DNA of 64,000 nt from Tsukamurella ocularis (GCF_024807615.1 NZ_JANUCJ010000002.1:868001-932000); one strand, 5' to 3'. Counted from the stretch's first letter, positions 48,839 through 58,115 are shown. Made by a program: numbers and translations. The notes: a model not told the origin generated them from the letters alone.

Positions 48839-49972
48839 ATGACCGGGATGCTCTCCGACGTATTGCCCTCGGTCTGTACCGCTTTCGGCATCGCCGGGGA
48901 GAACCCGCTGGACCTGGCCGTCGAACGTGATGTCGTCCTGCTGCTCATCGACGGGCTCGGCGCCGAGCTCCTGCGCCGCCACACCGACGACGCCCCGACG
49001 CTCGCCGCGCACGTGCACACCACCCTCAACGCGGGCTTCCCCGCGACCACCGCGAGCAGCCTGTCGAGCCTCGCACTAGGGGCGCCGTGCGCGGCGCACG
49101 GCATCGTCGGCTACAGCTTCGGCGTCCCCGACGAACACGGCCGGCGCCTCTTCAACTCCCTGCGCTGGACCATCGACGGCGCGAGCGGGCCCGACGCCCG
49201 CGCATCGCACCCGCCCCGTGAGCTGCAGCGCCGCCGCAGCCGCCTCGAAGACCTCGCCGACGCGGGCGCGGAGATCCACTACGTGGTGCCCGGCTATCAG
49301 GCGACCTCGGGCCTGACCAAGGCCGCGTTCCGCGCAACGGGCGTCCAGCACCCGGCCGCGAACCTCAACGAAGTGCGCGAGGGCGTGCTCGACGTCGCCC
49401 GGCACGACAGCGCCGCCCGACGCTTCGCTTACGCGTACACCGGCCTGCTGGATGCGGCGGGACACGTGCATGGCCCCAGCTCACCTGAGTGGGTGGGCGT
49501 GCTGCGCGCGGTCGATGCGATGTTCGCGGACCTCCTCGCGGACCTGCCCGGCACGTGCACTCTTCTGGTGACCGGCGATCACGGGATGATCCAAGCGGAG
49601 TCGCTGGTCAACCTCGATGCGCTGCCCGCCCTGCACCGCGGCGTCCGGATCATCGCCGGCGAGGCGCGGGTGCGGCACGTCTACCTCTCGCGGGGCCACC
49701 ACGTCGACGACGTGCGCGTGCGCTGGTCGGAAACGCTCGGCGCCCACGCCCACGTGGTGAGCCGCGAACAGGCGCTCGACGAAAACTGGTTCGGACCCAC
49801 GCCCCCGAACCCCGTGGTCGCCCACCGCATCGGCCACGTCCTCGCCGTGGCACAGGGCGGATCGGTACTGGTCACGCCGAGCCAGGAGCCGATGGAGTCG
49901 CGGATGCTCGGTCACCACGGGGCGTGGACCGTCGACGAACAGGCCATCCCCCTGATCACCACCACGTCCTGA
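48839..49972 (+). CDS. Alkaline phosphatase superfamily / type I phosphodiesterase-nucleotide pyrophosphatase
   Basis: Metal-dependent phosphohydrolase, 377 residues. Metal-site motifs in order: VVLLLIDGLGAELL (Asp near 38), FPATTASSLSSLALG with the nucleophile Thr, YTGLLDAAGHVHGP (Asp/His), TGDHGM (Asp-His) and LGHHGAWT (His). The arrangement matches the NPP/phosphodiesterase family. No signal peptide is evident, so it is likely cytoplasmic. The substrate (nucleotide, phosphonate or lipid head group) is not determined. Confidence 0.87.
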   Translation: MTGMLSDVLPSVCTAFGIAGENPLDLAVERDVVLLLIDGLGAELLRRHTDDAPTLAAHVHTTLNAGFPATTASSLSSLALGAPCAAHGIVGYSFGVPDEHGRRLFNSLRWTIDGASGPDARASHPPRELQRRRSRLEDLADAGAEIHYVVPGYQATSGLTKAAFRATGVQHPAANLNEVREGVLDVARHDSAARRFAYAYTGLLDAAGHVHGPSSPEWVGVLRAVDAMFADLLADLPGTCTLLVTGDHGMIQAESLVNLDALPALHRGVRIIAGEARVRHVYLSRGHHVDDVRVRWSETLGAHAHVVSREQALDENWFGPTPPNPVVAHRIGHVLAVAQGGSVLVTPSQEPMESRMLGHHGAWTVDEQAIPLITTTS

Positions 49973-50073
49973 TCGGACACGGGCGCACGCGCCCCTTGTC
50001 CGATTCCTGCGGCAGGATCACGTAGGATACCGAAACAAACACGACCGCAGCCCGGGGTGAAGACGCTCAGCCC

Positions 50074-51267
50074 TTGCACGACACCAGGGTGGTGCCCACC
50101 ATCGAAACGACGAAGCCGCCGCAGGTCGCCGCGCCCGAGAAGGCCCCGGCGAAGCCGAAGCGCGAGCAGACGGCGGATCTCACCCGGGTCCTCCTGTTCC
50201 TCGGCGTGGTGATCGCGCACTGCGTGACCACGATCAACTACTCCCCGGACGTGATCCGCCAGACCGGACTGGTCTCGGCGGCGCTGCACCTCACCCGCTA
50301 CGGCTTCGTCGCGGTGACGCTCTTCGTGCTGGTCCTAAGCATGCGCGGCCGCACGATGACGGCCCGGGAGTTCTGGCGCAAGCGCTTCGGGCTCATCGTG
50401 GGCCCGTACCTGGTGTGGACCCTCGTCTACTCGGTCACCGACCACCTGCTCATCGCCGGCGATCCGTTCCCCTCACCCGGGCGGTGGCTGGGCGATCTCG
50501 CGCGCACCACCCTGACCGGTGACGCGAAGTACCAGCTGTACTTCCTGCTGATCTCGATGCAGATCTACCTGTTCTTCCCGGCGCTGCAGAGGCTCTCCCG
50601 CACGCTCGAAGGGCACCCGTGGACGGTGCTGCTGACCGCGGGCGCGATCCAGCTCGGTTTCTTCGCCTTCTACCAGTACGCGCCGCGGCCGGCGGGCCAG
50701 CCGTGGGAGACACTGTTCAACCACATGTGGAAGCTGCTCCCCATGTACGTGCTCTTCGTGGCGATGGGCATGCTCGCCGCGCAGCACTACGAGAAGGTCG
50801 GCCCCTGGCTCCGAGCGCACGCCCTGCGGCTGGTCGCCCTTTGCCTCGCGGCGGGCGCCTTCAGCCTCATGATCTACCTGCGCGATACCGAGCCCGGGAA
50901 CGTTCCGGACGCCGTCACCGCGGCGTGGAACCCGCTGTACCTCCCCTGGTACATCGCCGCGACGATCCTGATCTGGCTCGCCGCGATGATGTGGGATGAC
51001 CTCCGCGCTTCGGGCCGGGCCGTGGGCGAGCGCGTCGTCTCCTACGCGACGATCCGCGCCTTCGGCGTCTTCGCGGTGCACCCGCTGATGCTCGACATCC
51101 TCAGCGAGGTCGGCTTCTTCGACCTACTGGGCAGCTGGTTCCCCGCGTCGGCGTTCCTGCGCGCCGCGACGCTGTCGGTCGTCGTGCTGGCGATGTCGCT
51201 GCTCTTCGTCGACCTGGTGCTGCGGACGCCGGTCAGCCGCTGGATCGTGGCCCGCGAACGGGCCTGA
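50074..51267 (+). CDS. Acyltransferase 3 family membrane protein
   Basis: Integral membrane O-acyltransferase of the OafA/YrhL group, 397 residues with about ten transmembrane helices after a Lys/Pro-rich cytoplasmic head. The N-terminal helix carries FLGVVIAHC with the catalytic-type His, and FVAVTLFVLVLSMRGR and EFWRKRFGLIVGPYLVWTLVY follow the usual pattern. Such enzymes modify cell-wall glycans or lipids. The start is a TTG at 50074. The substrate is unknown. It is transcribed alone. Confidence 0.85.
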   Translation: MHDTRVVPTIETTKPPQVAAPEKAPAKPKREQTADLTRVLLFLGVVIAHCVTTINYSPDVIRQTGLVSAALHLTRYGFVAVTLFVLVLSMRGRTMTAREFWRKRFGLIVGPYLVWTLVYSVTDHLLIAGDPFPSPGRWLGDLARTTLTGDAKYQLYFLLISMQIYLFFPALQRLSRTLEGHPWTVLLTAGAIQLGFFAFYQYAPRPAGQPWETLFNHMWKLLPMYVLFVAMGMLAAQHYEKVGPWLRAHALRLVALCLAAGAFSLMIYLRDTEPGNVPDAVTAAWNPLYLPWYIAATILIWLAAMMWDDLRASGRAVGERVVSYATIRAFGVFAVHPLMLDILSEVGFFDLLGSWFPASAFLRAATLSVVVLAMSLLFVDLVLRTPVSRWIVARERA

Positions 51268-51279
51268 GCGACCCGCGCG

Positions 51280-52530
51280 TCAGTACCAGCTCGACGGTGC
51301 CGCCTGCGGCTTCTGCAGCCACAGCGCGTCCGTCGGGATGCCCGGCACACCGCTTTGCCAGCGCCGGAGCGCCTCGTCGCGGAGCACCTGGTCGAACTGC
51401 TCGTTGCGTGTCCGCTGATCCACGTACAGCAGCGTCTGCACGCCGGCCAGGAAGGGCACCGTCAGGACCTGCCCGATCACCGCGCCGATACCCGCGATGG
51501 CGAGACCCGTCACCGTCGAGCCCGCGAGGGTCTCGAGCCCGGCACCGTCGTCGACGAGCACGCTGACGATGCCGAACGGGATCGAGACCACGATCGTGAC
51601 GATGCCGGTGATGAGATAGGTGAGCAGCAGGATGCCGAGGACCCGCCAGAAGCCCGGCCTCTGCAGCTCGAAACCGCGCTTGAGCGCCGCGATCGGGCCG
51701 AGCTGTTCGACGACGACGGCTGGGTATGCGAGGGAGACGGTCGGCAGGATCGCCAGGTACCCGACAATCAGCACGAACAGGAGCACGAACGCGAGGAGGA
51801 CCGCCACGACGGGCCCGGCGTCGCCCGCCGCCACCGCGACGGCGACGACGAGGCCCACCACCAACGCGGTGGGCACCAGAAAGATGAGGAACTGCAGCAC
51901 GCTGAGGCCGATCAGCGAGAGCAGGCGGGGACCGATCGCCCGCACCGCCTCTCCGGCGCTGCTCCGCTCCCCCATCACCGCACGCGCGACCGCGACCGTC
52001 AGGACGCCCGTGAGGAAGAGCGTGGCGATGCCTGCTACCAGCCCGACGCCGATGCTGAGCCCCGTCGCGGCGGCGACGTCACCTAGCGCCGCGTCCGTCT
52101 CGGCGTCCGGATCCACCGCGATGCGCGTCATGGGGATCTGCGCCAGGAAGGTGATCAGCTGCGTGACCAGCACGAGCACCGCCGTCAGCCCGACCATGAC
52201 GCCGGGGTTGCTACGGATTGCGGCCATCGCCCCGCCGTAGATGTCACTCAGGTCGAGCTGGCGTAGCACGACGATCCCGACCTTCACCTCGGGGGCGGGC
52301 GCTCCCCAGCCGGGGCCGGGCTGCCCGTATGTCTGCTGGTGGTAACCCTGCGGGTATCCCGGCTGGGCGTACCCGGGCTGCTGGGCGTACTGCTGTGCCC
52401 ACGGGTCGCCGTACGGGTACTGCGGCGGGGCCGGCTGCTGGTACCCGAACTGCGGGGAGCCGCCGGTGGGGCCAGCCCACTGACCATCGGGGCCGTAGCT
52501 GGGCTGATTGCCGGTTCCGTCGGGATTCAC
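51280..52530 (-). CDS. Pro/Gln/Tyr-rich N-terminal, multi-pass membrane protein
   Basis: Membrane protein of 416 residues. The first 85 residues are Gly/Pro/Tyr/Gln-rich and probably disordered (PPQYPYGDPWAQQYAQQPGY). They are followed by about six transmembrane segments with the internal motif FELQRPGFWRVLGILLLTYLI, typical of actinobacterial proteins related to the glycerophosphodiester phosphodiesterase membrane-domain family. No catalytic motif is seen. Chosen start GTG 52530 has AGG at a suitable distance; ATG 52539 is possible. It is convergent with the acyltransferase gene. Confidence 0.75.
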   Translation of the reverse strand: MNPDGTGNQPSYGPDGQWAGPTGGSPQFGYQQPAPPQYPYGDPWAQQYAQQPGYAQPGYPQGYHQQTYGQPGPGWGAPAPEVKVGIVVLRQLDLSDIYGGAMAAIRSNPGVMVGLTAVLVLVTQLITFLAQIPMTRIAVDPDAETDAALGDVAAATGLSIGVGLVAGIATLFLTGVLTVAVARAVMGERSSAGEAVRAIGPRLLSLIGLSVLQFLIFLVPTALVVGLVVAVAVAAGDAGPVVAVLLAFVLLFVLIVGYLAILPTVSLAYPAVVVEQLGPIAALKRGFELQRPGFWRVLGILLLTYLITGIVTIVVSIPFGIVSVLVDDGAGLETLAGSTVTGLAIAGIGAVIGQVLTVPFLAGVQTLLYVDQRTRNEQFDQVLRDEALRRWQSGVPGIPTDALWLQKPQAAPSSWY

Positions 52531-52636
52531 AGCACACATCCTGCATTGCGAATGCACTCTTTTCAACTCGCCCGAGGCTCGAAGTCCGTAGGGTGAGCAA
52601 CGACATCCTCGACGTCTCATCCGATCGGAGGAACGC

Positions 52637-53473
52637 ATGATCCTGGTGACCGGAGCAACGGGGGTCGTCGGACGCCGCGTGGTCGCGCAGCTCGCGGCGA
52701 ACGGGGCCTCGGTTCGCGCGACGAGCCGGACACCGGAAGCCGCGGACTTGCCGGACGGTATCGAGACGCAGTCGTCGTCTGCCCCCGCGCACGCGCTCGT
52801 GGACGGGTGCGCGTCCGTGCTGATCGTCGCGTCCGCACTGGGTTCCGCGCCGCACGACCGGCTCGCCGAGTTCGTCGCCGCCGCGAACGCCGCGCAGGTG
52901 GGTCGTCTGGTGCACCTCTCGACCGCGTCCGTCACGGACCCGCTGAGCCCGACCGGCGCACACCACCGCGCTCTCGAAGAGGTGAGCGCCGGCTTCGCCG
53001 GGACGAGGCACGTGCTGCGTCCGGTCCCGTTCGCGCTGAACACGCTGCACTGGTGGGGCCCGACGGTCCGCGCGGGCCGGTTCGCGGAGGCCCCCTACCT
53101 CGACGTGCCGATGCTGCCCGTCGATGAGCGGGATGTCGCCGACGTGGCCGCAACCCTCCTGCTCGGTACGCCCGAGCCCGACGGTCCGCTGCACCTCACG
53201 GGGCCCGAGGCGCTCAGCTCGCGCGAGCAGCTCGGCCTGCTGGCCAAGGCATTGGAAACTCCCCTCGACGTGCGCGAGATCGAACCCGACGAGGTGCGGC
53301 GGCGGCTCGCCGGGGCCGGCGTGCCCGCGCCCGCCGTCGAGTCGTTGCTGCGGTCCTTCGAGGTCGCCGCATTGGGTCCGATCGCTCCAAGCGACGTCGT
53401 CGAGCGGACCACCGGGCGGCCGGCCCGCACCTATGCGCAGTGGATCGCCGACCACGTCGAGCAGTTCCGTTGA
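52637..53473 (+). CDS. NmrA-like NAD(P)-binding reductase (atypical SDR)
   Basis: Atypical short-chain dehydrogenase, 278 residues. The cofactor motif is VTGATGVVGRRVV (residues 4-16). The active-site Tyr-x-x-x-Lys is absent, with HLSTASVTDP and the following loop in its place, as in NmrA/HSCARG and quinone-reductase-like members. The late segment TGPEALSSREQLGLLAKAL is also typical. ATG 52637 follows CGGAGGAACGC. It could reduce small carbonyls or act as a redox sensor; sequence does not decide. Confidence 0.82.
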   Translation: MILVTGATGVVGRRVVAQLAANGASVRATSRTPEAADLPDGIETQSSSAPAHALVDGCASVLIVASALGSAPHDRLAEFVAAANAAQVGRLVHLSTASVTDPLSPTGAHHRALEEVSAGFAGTRHVLRPVPFALNTLHWWGPTVRAGRFAEAPYLDVPMLPVDERDVADVAATLLLGTPEPDGPLHLTGPEALSSREQLGLLAKALETPLDVREIEPDEVRRRLAGAGVPAPAVESLLRSFEVAALGPIAPSDVVERTTGRPARTYAQWIADHVEQFR

Positions 53474-53560
53474 TCCGCAGATCCGCACGGTGACACCGGG
53501 GAGGATTCCGCCTCTGGTCGCGCATGCCGTAATATGTCTCGCGCGTCGAGTTCGATGCAC

Positions 53561-53634
53561 GCGGGCGTAGCTCAATGGTAGAGCCCTAGTCTTCCAAACT
53601 AGCTACGCGGGTTCGATTCCCGTCGCCCGCTCCA
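53561..53634 (+). tRNA. tRNA-Gly (anticodon TCC)
   Basis: Acceptor arm GCGGGCG pairs with CGCCCGC, discriminator T, and CCA is encoded (53632-53634). The anticodon stem-loop CTAGT-CTTCCAA-ACTAG presents TCC, decoding GGA. The T arm contains GGGTTCGATTCCC. A strong terminator begins 4 nt later. Confidence 0.96.
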
Positions 53635-53637
53635 GTA

Positions 53638-53667
53638 CGAAAGCCCCGGCGCCGACCGGGGCTTTCG
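53638..53667 (+). terminator. Terminator of tRNA-Gly
   Basis: Perfect 12-bp stem, arms 53638-53649 and 53656-53667, with a 6-nt loop. It starts immediately after the encoded CCA of tRNA-Gly. The 3' arm ends CTTTCG, with few further T residues. Confidence 0.8.
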
Positions 53668-53703
53668 TCGCTCTCCCGCAGCTCGGCGAGGACGGCGCGC
53701 GAC

Positions 53704-53955
53704 ATGGAGGCAGTCGCGACCACGGCGGCGACCGCCGTCATCGATTACTTGTTCACCGCTGGGTTCCGCGCCGCGACGGGGTCGAGCCCGGCGGTGTGGC
53801 GCCGGCGCGCCCGACTGCTCGCGTCGCTGCCGATGCTGCGCACCGCGACCGTCACGGAGACCGCGGGACGGCTCGGCTACGCGACGCCCGCGGCGTTCAC
53901 CGCCGCCTTCACCGCCGAGTTCGGGACGCCCCCGTCGCGTATCCGCACCGCATAG
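53704..53955 (+). pseudogene. Fragment of an AraC-family regulator (second HTH only)
   Basis: An 83-codon frame whose last 40 residues (TVTETAGRLGYATPAAFTAAF, then GTPPSRIR) match the C-terminal half of the AraC DNA-binding domain, including the second recognition helix. The sensor domain and first HTH are missing, and the frame starts shortly after the tRNA-Gly terminator. It is most simply a truncated remnant. It ends 9 bp before the crotonase gene, so it may be transcribed with it. Confidence 0.6.
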
Positions 53956-53964
53956 GGTCTCCCC

Positions 53965-54765
53965 ATGACCGAACCACTCCTGATCGAGCGCGACGGCCCC
54001 GTCGTCACTTGGACGCTGAACGATCCCGCCGCCCGCAACCCCGTCTCCGACGAGGCGATGATCGAGGCGATCGAGCGCGCGGTAGACGCGGTCAACCGCG
54101 ACGACGAGGTGCGGGTCGCGATCCTCACCGGCGCCGGTTCGGCGTTCAGTTCCGGCGGCAACGTCAAGCACATGCGCGACAAGGAGGGCATGTTCGGCGG
54201 CACCCCGGCACAGCAGCGGCAGGGCTACCGGCACGGCATCCAGCGCATCCCCCGCGCGCTGTACCACTGCGAAGTCCCGACGGTGGCGGCAGTGAACGGC
54301 CCGGCGATCGGCGCGGGCTGCGACCTCGCGATGATGTGCGACCTGCGGGTGGCGTCCACGAAGGCGGTCTTCGCCGAGAGCTTCGTTAAGGTGGGGCTCA
54401 TCCCGGGCGACGGCGGCGCGTGGCTGCTGCCGCGCATCGTCGGCATGGCCCGGGCCACGGAGATGGCGCTCACCGGCGAAGCGGTCGATGCGGCGACCGC
54501 GCTTGACTGGGGCATGGTCTCGAGCGTCGTCGAGCCCGACGAGCTGCTCGGTGCGGCCCGGGCGCTCGCGGACCGGGTGGCCGCGAATCCGCCGCAGGCG
54601 CTGCGCATGACGAAGCGGCTGCTCCGCGAGGGCCAGCACCAGAGCCTCGACGCGCTGCTCGAGCTCTCGGCGGCCATGCAGACGATCGCGCACTCCACCG
54701 CGGATCACCACGAGGCCGTCGCCGCGATGCTCGACAAGCGGCCGCCGCGGTTCACCGGGAACTGA
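53965..54765 (+). CDS. Enoyl-CoA hydratase/isomerase (crotonase) family protein
   Basis: Crotonase-fold enzyme acting on acyl-CoA thioesters, 266 residues. The oxyanion-hole motifs are AFSSGGNVKHM and VNGPAIGAGCDLAMMCD. The second active-site segment reads FVKVGLIPGDGGAWLLPRIVG, with Asp where many hydratases have catalytic Glu, suggesting a hydratase variant or an isomerase. It lies directly upstream of the KstD-like dehydrogenase, consistent with sterol or fatty-acid ring/side-chain degradation, though only the dehydrogenase has a visible KstR site. Confidence 0.88.
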   Translation: MTEPLLIERDGPVVTWTLNDPAARNPVSDEAMIEAIERAVDAVNRDDEVRVAILTGAGSAFSSGGNVKHMRDKEGMFGGTPAQQRQGYRHGIQRIPRALYHCEVPTVAAVNGPAIGAGCDLAMMCDLRVASTKAVFAESFVKVGLIPGDGGAWLLPRIVGMARATEMALTGEAVDAATALDWGMVSSVVEPDELLGAARALADRVAANPPQALRMTKRLLREGQHQSLDALLELSAAMQTIAHSTADHHEAVAAMLDKRPPRFTGN

Positions 54766-54794
54766 CCTTCGCGGGAACCGATCCCGCACATTTC

Positions 54795-54808
54795 TAGAAC
54801 ACGTTATA
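54795..54808. promoter_or_regulatory. KstR-type operator
   Basis: TAGAACACGTTATA fits the KstR consensus TnnAACnnGTTnnA exactly. It lies 8 bp before the ATG of the KstD-like gene, so it overlaps a probable leaderless promoter. KstR is the cholesterol-catabolism repressor of mycobacteria and rhodococci. Confidence 0.75.
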
Positions 54809-54816
54809 GTCCGCGC

Positions 54817-56433
54817 ATGGCGCAGGACTGGGACACGACGGCGGACGTGGTGGTGGTCGGATTCGGCGGCGCGGGCGCGGCGGCGGCCCTGGCGGCCCGC
54901 GAGGCCGGGGCCGACGTGCTGGCCCTGGACCGGTATCTCGGCGGCGGCGCGACGAACCTCTCGGGCGGCATCGTCTACGCCGGCGGCGGCACCCGGATCC
55001 AGCGGGCGGCGGGCGTCGACGACGACGTCGAGAACATGCTCGCCTACCTGCGCCTCGAGGTCGGCGACGCGGTGTCCGACGAGACCCTACGGCGGTTCTG
55101 CGAGCAGTCCCCCGCGATGATCGACTGGCTGATGGACCACGGCGTGCCCTTCGACCCGTCACTGTGCCCGTTCAAGACGTCCTACCCCACCGACGACTAC
55201 TACCTGTACTTCTCCGGCAGCGAGAACTCCGGCGGCTTCCGCGAGGCGGCGAAACCGCGCCAGCGCGGACACCGCGCCCACGGCCCCGGCGTCTCGGGCA
55301 AGAAGCTCTACGGGCCGCTCGCCGCATCGGCCGCGGCACACGGCGTCCGGGTCCACACCGGCACTCGCGCGACCGGCCTGATCGTCGAGGACGGGCGGGC
55401 CGTCGGCGTCGAGGCCACGACGATCGAGAACGCGCCCGCCTCAGTCCGGCGACGGTTCGCCGTCCTCACCCGTATCTCAGCGAAACCAGGCGTCTACCAC
55501 CAGGGCCTGCGCGCGGCGATGCAGCGACTGCTGAACCGGATCGAACGCCGACACGGCCGGCCGATCCGCATCCGCGCCCGCTCGGGCGTCGTCCTGAGCA
55601 CCGGCGGCTTCGTCGCCAACGGCGCGATGGTGGGCGAGCACGCGCCGGGCTACCCCTGGCCGCAGGGCCTGCCGCTCGGCACCGCCGGCGACGACGGCAG
55701 CGGTATCCGGCTCGGCATCTCGGCGGGCGGCGCCACGGACCGCATGGACTCCCTGTCGAACTGGCGGTTCATCGCGCCGCCGAGCGGGTACCTCGGCGCG
55801 CTCGCCGTCGACGCGGACGGTCGGCGGATGGTCGACGAGTCCCGGTACGGCGCGGCCCTGGGCGCCGCCATCGCGGACGCGCCGGGGCATCGCGCCTGGC
55901 TGCTCGTCGACGCCGAGCTGGCGGCCGGGGTGCGGGAGCAGATCGGCGAGCAGACCGTGTGGTTTCAGCGACTTCAGCTCGAGCGTCTCCTCCGCATCGG
56001 CAGCGTCTCCGCGCCCACCGTCGAGCAGGCCGCGACCCGCGCCGGGATCGACCCCGCCGGGTTGCGGCGCACCGTCGACGAGCACAACGAGGCGATCGCG
56101 CTGGGCCGGCCGGACCCGTTCGGCAAGCCCGACGATCTCCGCAGGCCCGCCACCAAGGCCCCGTTCACCCTGCTCGACATCTCTTTCACCGACCGGATGA
56201 CCTACCCCATGCCGATGCTCACGCTGGGCGGACTGGTCGTCGACGAGTACTCGGGCGCGGTCCGCACCGACGCCGGGACCGCGATTCCCGGCCTGTTCGC
56301 GGCGGGCCGCACCGCCGTGGGAATCTGCTCGAACTCCTACGTCAGCGGGCTCTCGCTCGCCGACTGCATCTTCTCCGGCCGGCGCGCGGGCGCCGCCGCC
56401 GTCGCGCCCTCCGACGCGCTCGACGGGGCTTAG
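54817..56433 (+). CDS. FAD-dependent dehydrogenase, 3-ketosteroid-delta-1-dehydrogenase-like
   Basis: Flavoprotein of the fumarate reductase/KstD family, 538 residues. The FAD motif VVVVGFGGAGAAAALAAREAG spans about 11-31, with GGATNLSGGIVYAGGG as second FAD contact. The C-terminal GGLVVDEYSGAVRTDAGTAIPGLFAAGR, then GLSLADCIFSGRRAG, is the usual flavin-closing segment. Known members desaturate ring A of 3-ketosteroids. A KstR-type operator overlaps its promoter, supporting a sterol-related role; the exact substrate is not fixed by sequence. Its stop overlaps the XRE gene's stop region (convergent). Confidence 0.85.
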   Translation: MAQDWDTTADVVVVGFGGAGAAAALAAREAGADVLALDRYLGGGATNLSGGIVYAGGGTRIQRAAGVDDDVENMLAYLRLEVGDAVSDETLRRFCEQSPAMIDWLMDHGVPFDPSLCPFKTSYPTDDYYLYFSGSENSGGFREAAKPRQRGHRAHGPGVSGKKLYGPLAASAAAHGVRVHTGTRATGLIVEDGRAVGVEATTIENAPASVRRRFAVLTRISAKPGVYHQGLRAAMQRLLNRIERRHGRPIRIRARSGVVLSTGGFVANGAMVGEHAPGYPWPQGLPLGTAGDDGSGIRLGISAGGATDRMDSLSNWRFIAPPSGYLGALAVDADGRRMVDESRYGAALGAAIADAPGHRAWLLVDAELAAGVREQIGEQTVWFQRLQLERLLRIGSVSAPTVEQAATRAGIDPAGLRRTVDEHNEAIALGRPDPFGKPDDLRRPATKAPFTLLDISFTDRMTYPMPMLTLGGLVVDEYSGAVRTDAGTAIPGLFAAGRTAVGICSNSYVSGLSLADCIFSGRRAGAAAVAPSDALDGA

Positions 56434-57029
56434 CGCCGCTCCCCGGCGGGCAGCGCCGGGGCCATCACCCAGAGGACGCGGGCACCGCCGGGGCCCGCGA
56501 CGAAGGTGTGCGGTCGCCCCGGGTCGAAGGTCATGGCGTCCCCGGCGGCCAGGTGGACGCCCGGCTCCGGCGGGAACGCGAGGCGCAGCTCGCCGCGCTG
56601 CACCAGGACCAAGGACACCTCCGCGGGGAGCGCGTACGCCTCGTCGCCGCTGCCGCCCCCGGGCTCGATCTCACTGAGCAGCACCTGGACCCGCTGCTCC
56701 CCCGACGGCGTGAGCAGGAATTCCGCGAGGCCGTCGCCGCCGAAGCGCACCTGCGGGTAGGCGTCCGCGCGGACGATCGACCCGGCGGCGCCACCGTCGA
56801 AGAGCGATCCGACGGGGACCTCCAGCGCCTCGCACCACCGGACCAGGACCGCCATCGACGGCGCCGCCAGGCCCCGCTCCACCTTGGACAGATAGCCCTT
56901 GGTGACGCCGATGCGCTCCGCGACGCCCGCGAGCGTCAGGCGGCGGGCCCGGCGGGCCGCCTTGAGCGCGGCACCCACCTGATCCGGCACGGCGAGAACG
57001 TCATCCGCCCGCACAGCAGTGGCATCCAA
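56430..57029 (-). CDS. XRE-cupin regulator (PuuR-like), probable regulator of the arginine operon
   Basis: Regulator of 199 residues starting at a TTG (57029) after AAAGGAAA. The HTH is VGAALKAARRARRLTLAGVAERIGVTKGYLSKVERGLAAPS. The C-terminal cupin has PAEVSLVLVQRGELRLAF and AAGDAMTFDPGRPHTF, the latter keeping a His in the metal-site region. PuuR-type proteins sense amines or amino acids. It is divergent from the ureohydrolase-permease-amidase-oxygenase operon, with a palindrome and a -35 element between, so it most likely controls that operon and itself. Confidence 0.87.
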   Translation of the reverse strand: MDATAVRADDVLAVPDQVGAALKAARRARRLTLAGVAERIGVTKGYLSKVERGLAAPSMAVLVRWCEALEVPVGSLFDGGAAGSIVRADAYPQVRFGGDGLAEFLLTPSGEQRVQVLLSEIEPGGGSGDEAYALPAEVSLVLVQRGELRLAFPPEPGVHLAAGDAMTFDPGRPHTFVAGPGGARVLWVMAPALPAGERR

Positions 57030-57034
57030 CAGAT

Positions 57035-57085
57035 GTTTCCTTTCAGGAAACTCGAGTTGACAAGTCGGTCGATGTCCCACACTAT
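57035..57085 (+). promoter_or_regulatory. Operator palindrome and promoter of the arginine-monooxygenase operon
   Basis: GTTTCCT-TTC-AGGAAAC (57035-57051) is a perfect 7-bp inverted repeat just upstream of the XRE start. TTGACA (57057-57062) followed after 17 bp by CACTAT (57080-57085) forms a plausible sigma-A-type promoter for the plus-strand operon. Confidence 0.65.
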
Positions 57086-57128
57086 GTGATCCGGCCCACA
57101 AAAGCAGCCCCTGCGAGAGGATCCATCC

Positions 57129-58115
57129 GTGTCTGACGAAACCCAGCGCCCTTCTCAGCCCCGCGGACCGGTGGATGCGAGCCTCGTCCCCCGCTACTGC
57201 GGGCCGGAGACCTTCGCCCGCCTGCCCCGCCTCGACGAGGTCGACGGTGCCGCCGTCGCCGTCCTCGGGATCCCCTTCGATTCGGGCGTGAGCTACCGCC
57301 CCGGCGCGCGCTTCGGCCCCGGCCACATCCGGGCCTCGTCGAAGCTGCTGCGGCCCTACAACCCCGCGCTGGACGTCTCGCCCTTCGCGGTGCACCAGGT
57401 GGCCGACGCCGGCGATCTCGCGGTGAACCCGTTCGACATCGTCGAGGCGCTGGGGACCGTCGAGGCCGAGATCACGCGCCTGCGCGGAGCCGGGTCCAAG
57501 GTGCTCACCCTCGGCGGCGATCACACGCTGGCGCTGCCGATCCTGCGCGCCGTCGCCGCCGACCGCGGCCCCGTCGCCGTGCTGCACTTCGACGCGCACC
57601 TCGACACCTGGGACACCTACTTCGGCGCCCCGTACACGCACGGCACCCCGTTCCGGCGGGCCAGCGAGGAAGGTCTGATCGACCTCCAGCGCTCGATGCA
57701 CATCGGCATCCGCGGACCCCTCTACGGCGAGCAGGACCTCACCGCCGACGGCGTCCTCGGCTTCCAGGTGGTGCGCTCCGACGACTACGAGAACGACGGC
57801 CTGGCCAGCGTGATCGAGCGCATGCGCCGGCGCCTCGCCGGGCCCGACGGTGCCGGTGGCCCCGTCTACGTCTCCGTCGACATCGACGTGCTCGACCCCG
57901 CGCACGCGCCCGGCACCGGCACCCCCGAGGCCGGCGGGATGACGAGCCGCGAGCTACTCAACACGATCCGCGCCCTCGTCGGCACGGACGTCGTCGGGGC
58001 GGACGTCGTCGAGGTCGCCCCGCCGTACGACCATGCCGAGCTGACCGGCGTTGCGGCGGCGCACGTGGCCTACGAACTGCTGTCGGTGCTCGCGGTGAAC
58101 GAGGCGGCCTCGTGA
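57129..58115 (+). CDS. Ureohydrolase: guanidinobutyrase (agmatinase family)
   Basis: Binuclear manganese hydrolase releasing urea from a guanidino compound. The 328-residue product has the full metal set: His132 in GGDHT, Asp155/His157/Asp159 in DAHLD, and Asp251/Asp253 in SVDIDVLDP. The N-terminal [18 protein letters not shown] matches agmatinase/guanidinobutyrase. Agmatinase would need an arginine decarboxylase, which is absent, whereas a flavin monooxygenase and an amidase are present in the same operon. I therefore favour 4-guanidinobutyrate as substrate (to GABA plus urea). It starts at GTG 57129 and is first in the operon. Confidence 0.85.
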   Translation: MSDETQRPSQPRGPVDASLVPRYCGPETFARLPRLDEVDGAAVAVLGIPFDSGVSYRPGARFGPGHIRASSKLLRPYNPALDVSPFAVHQVADAGDLAVNPFDIVEALGTVEAEITRLRGAGSKVLTLGGDHTLALPILRAVAADRGPVAVLHFDAHLDTWDTYFGAPYTHGTPFRRASEEGLIDLQRSMHIGIRGPLYGEQDLTADGVLGFQVVRSDDYENDGLASVIERMRRRLAGPDGAGGPVYVSVDIDVLDPAHAPGTGTPEAGGMTSRELLNTIRALVGTDVVGADVVEVAPPYDHAELTGVAAAHVAYELLSVLAVNEAAS

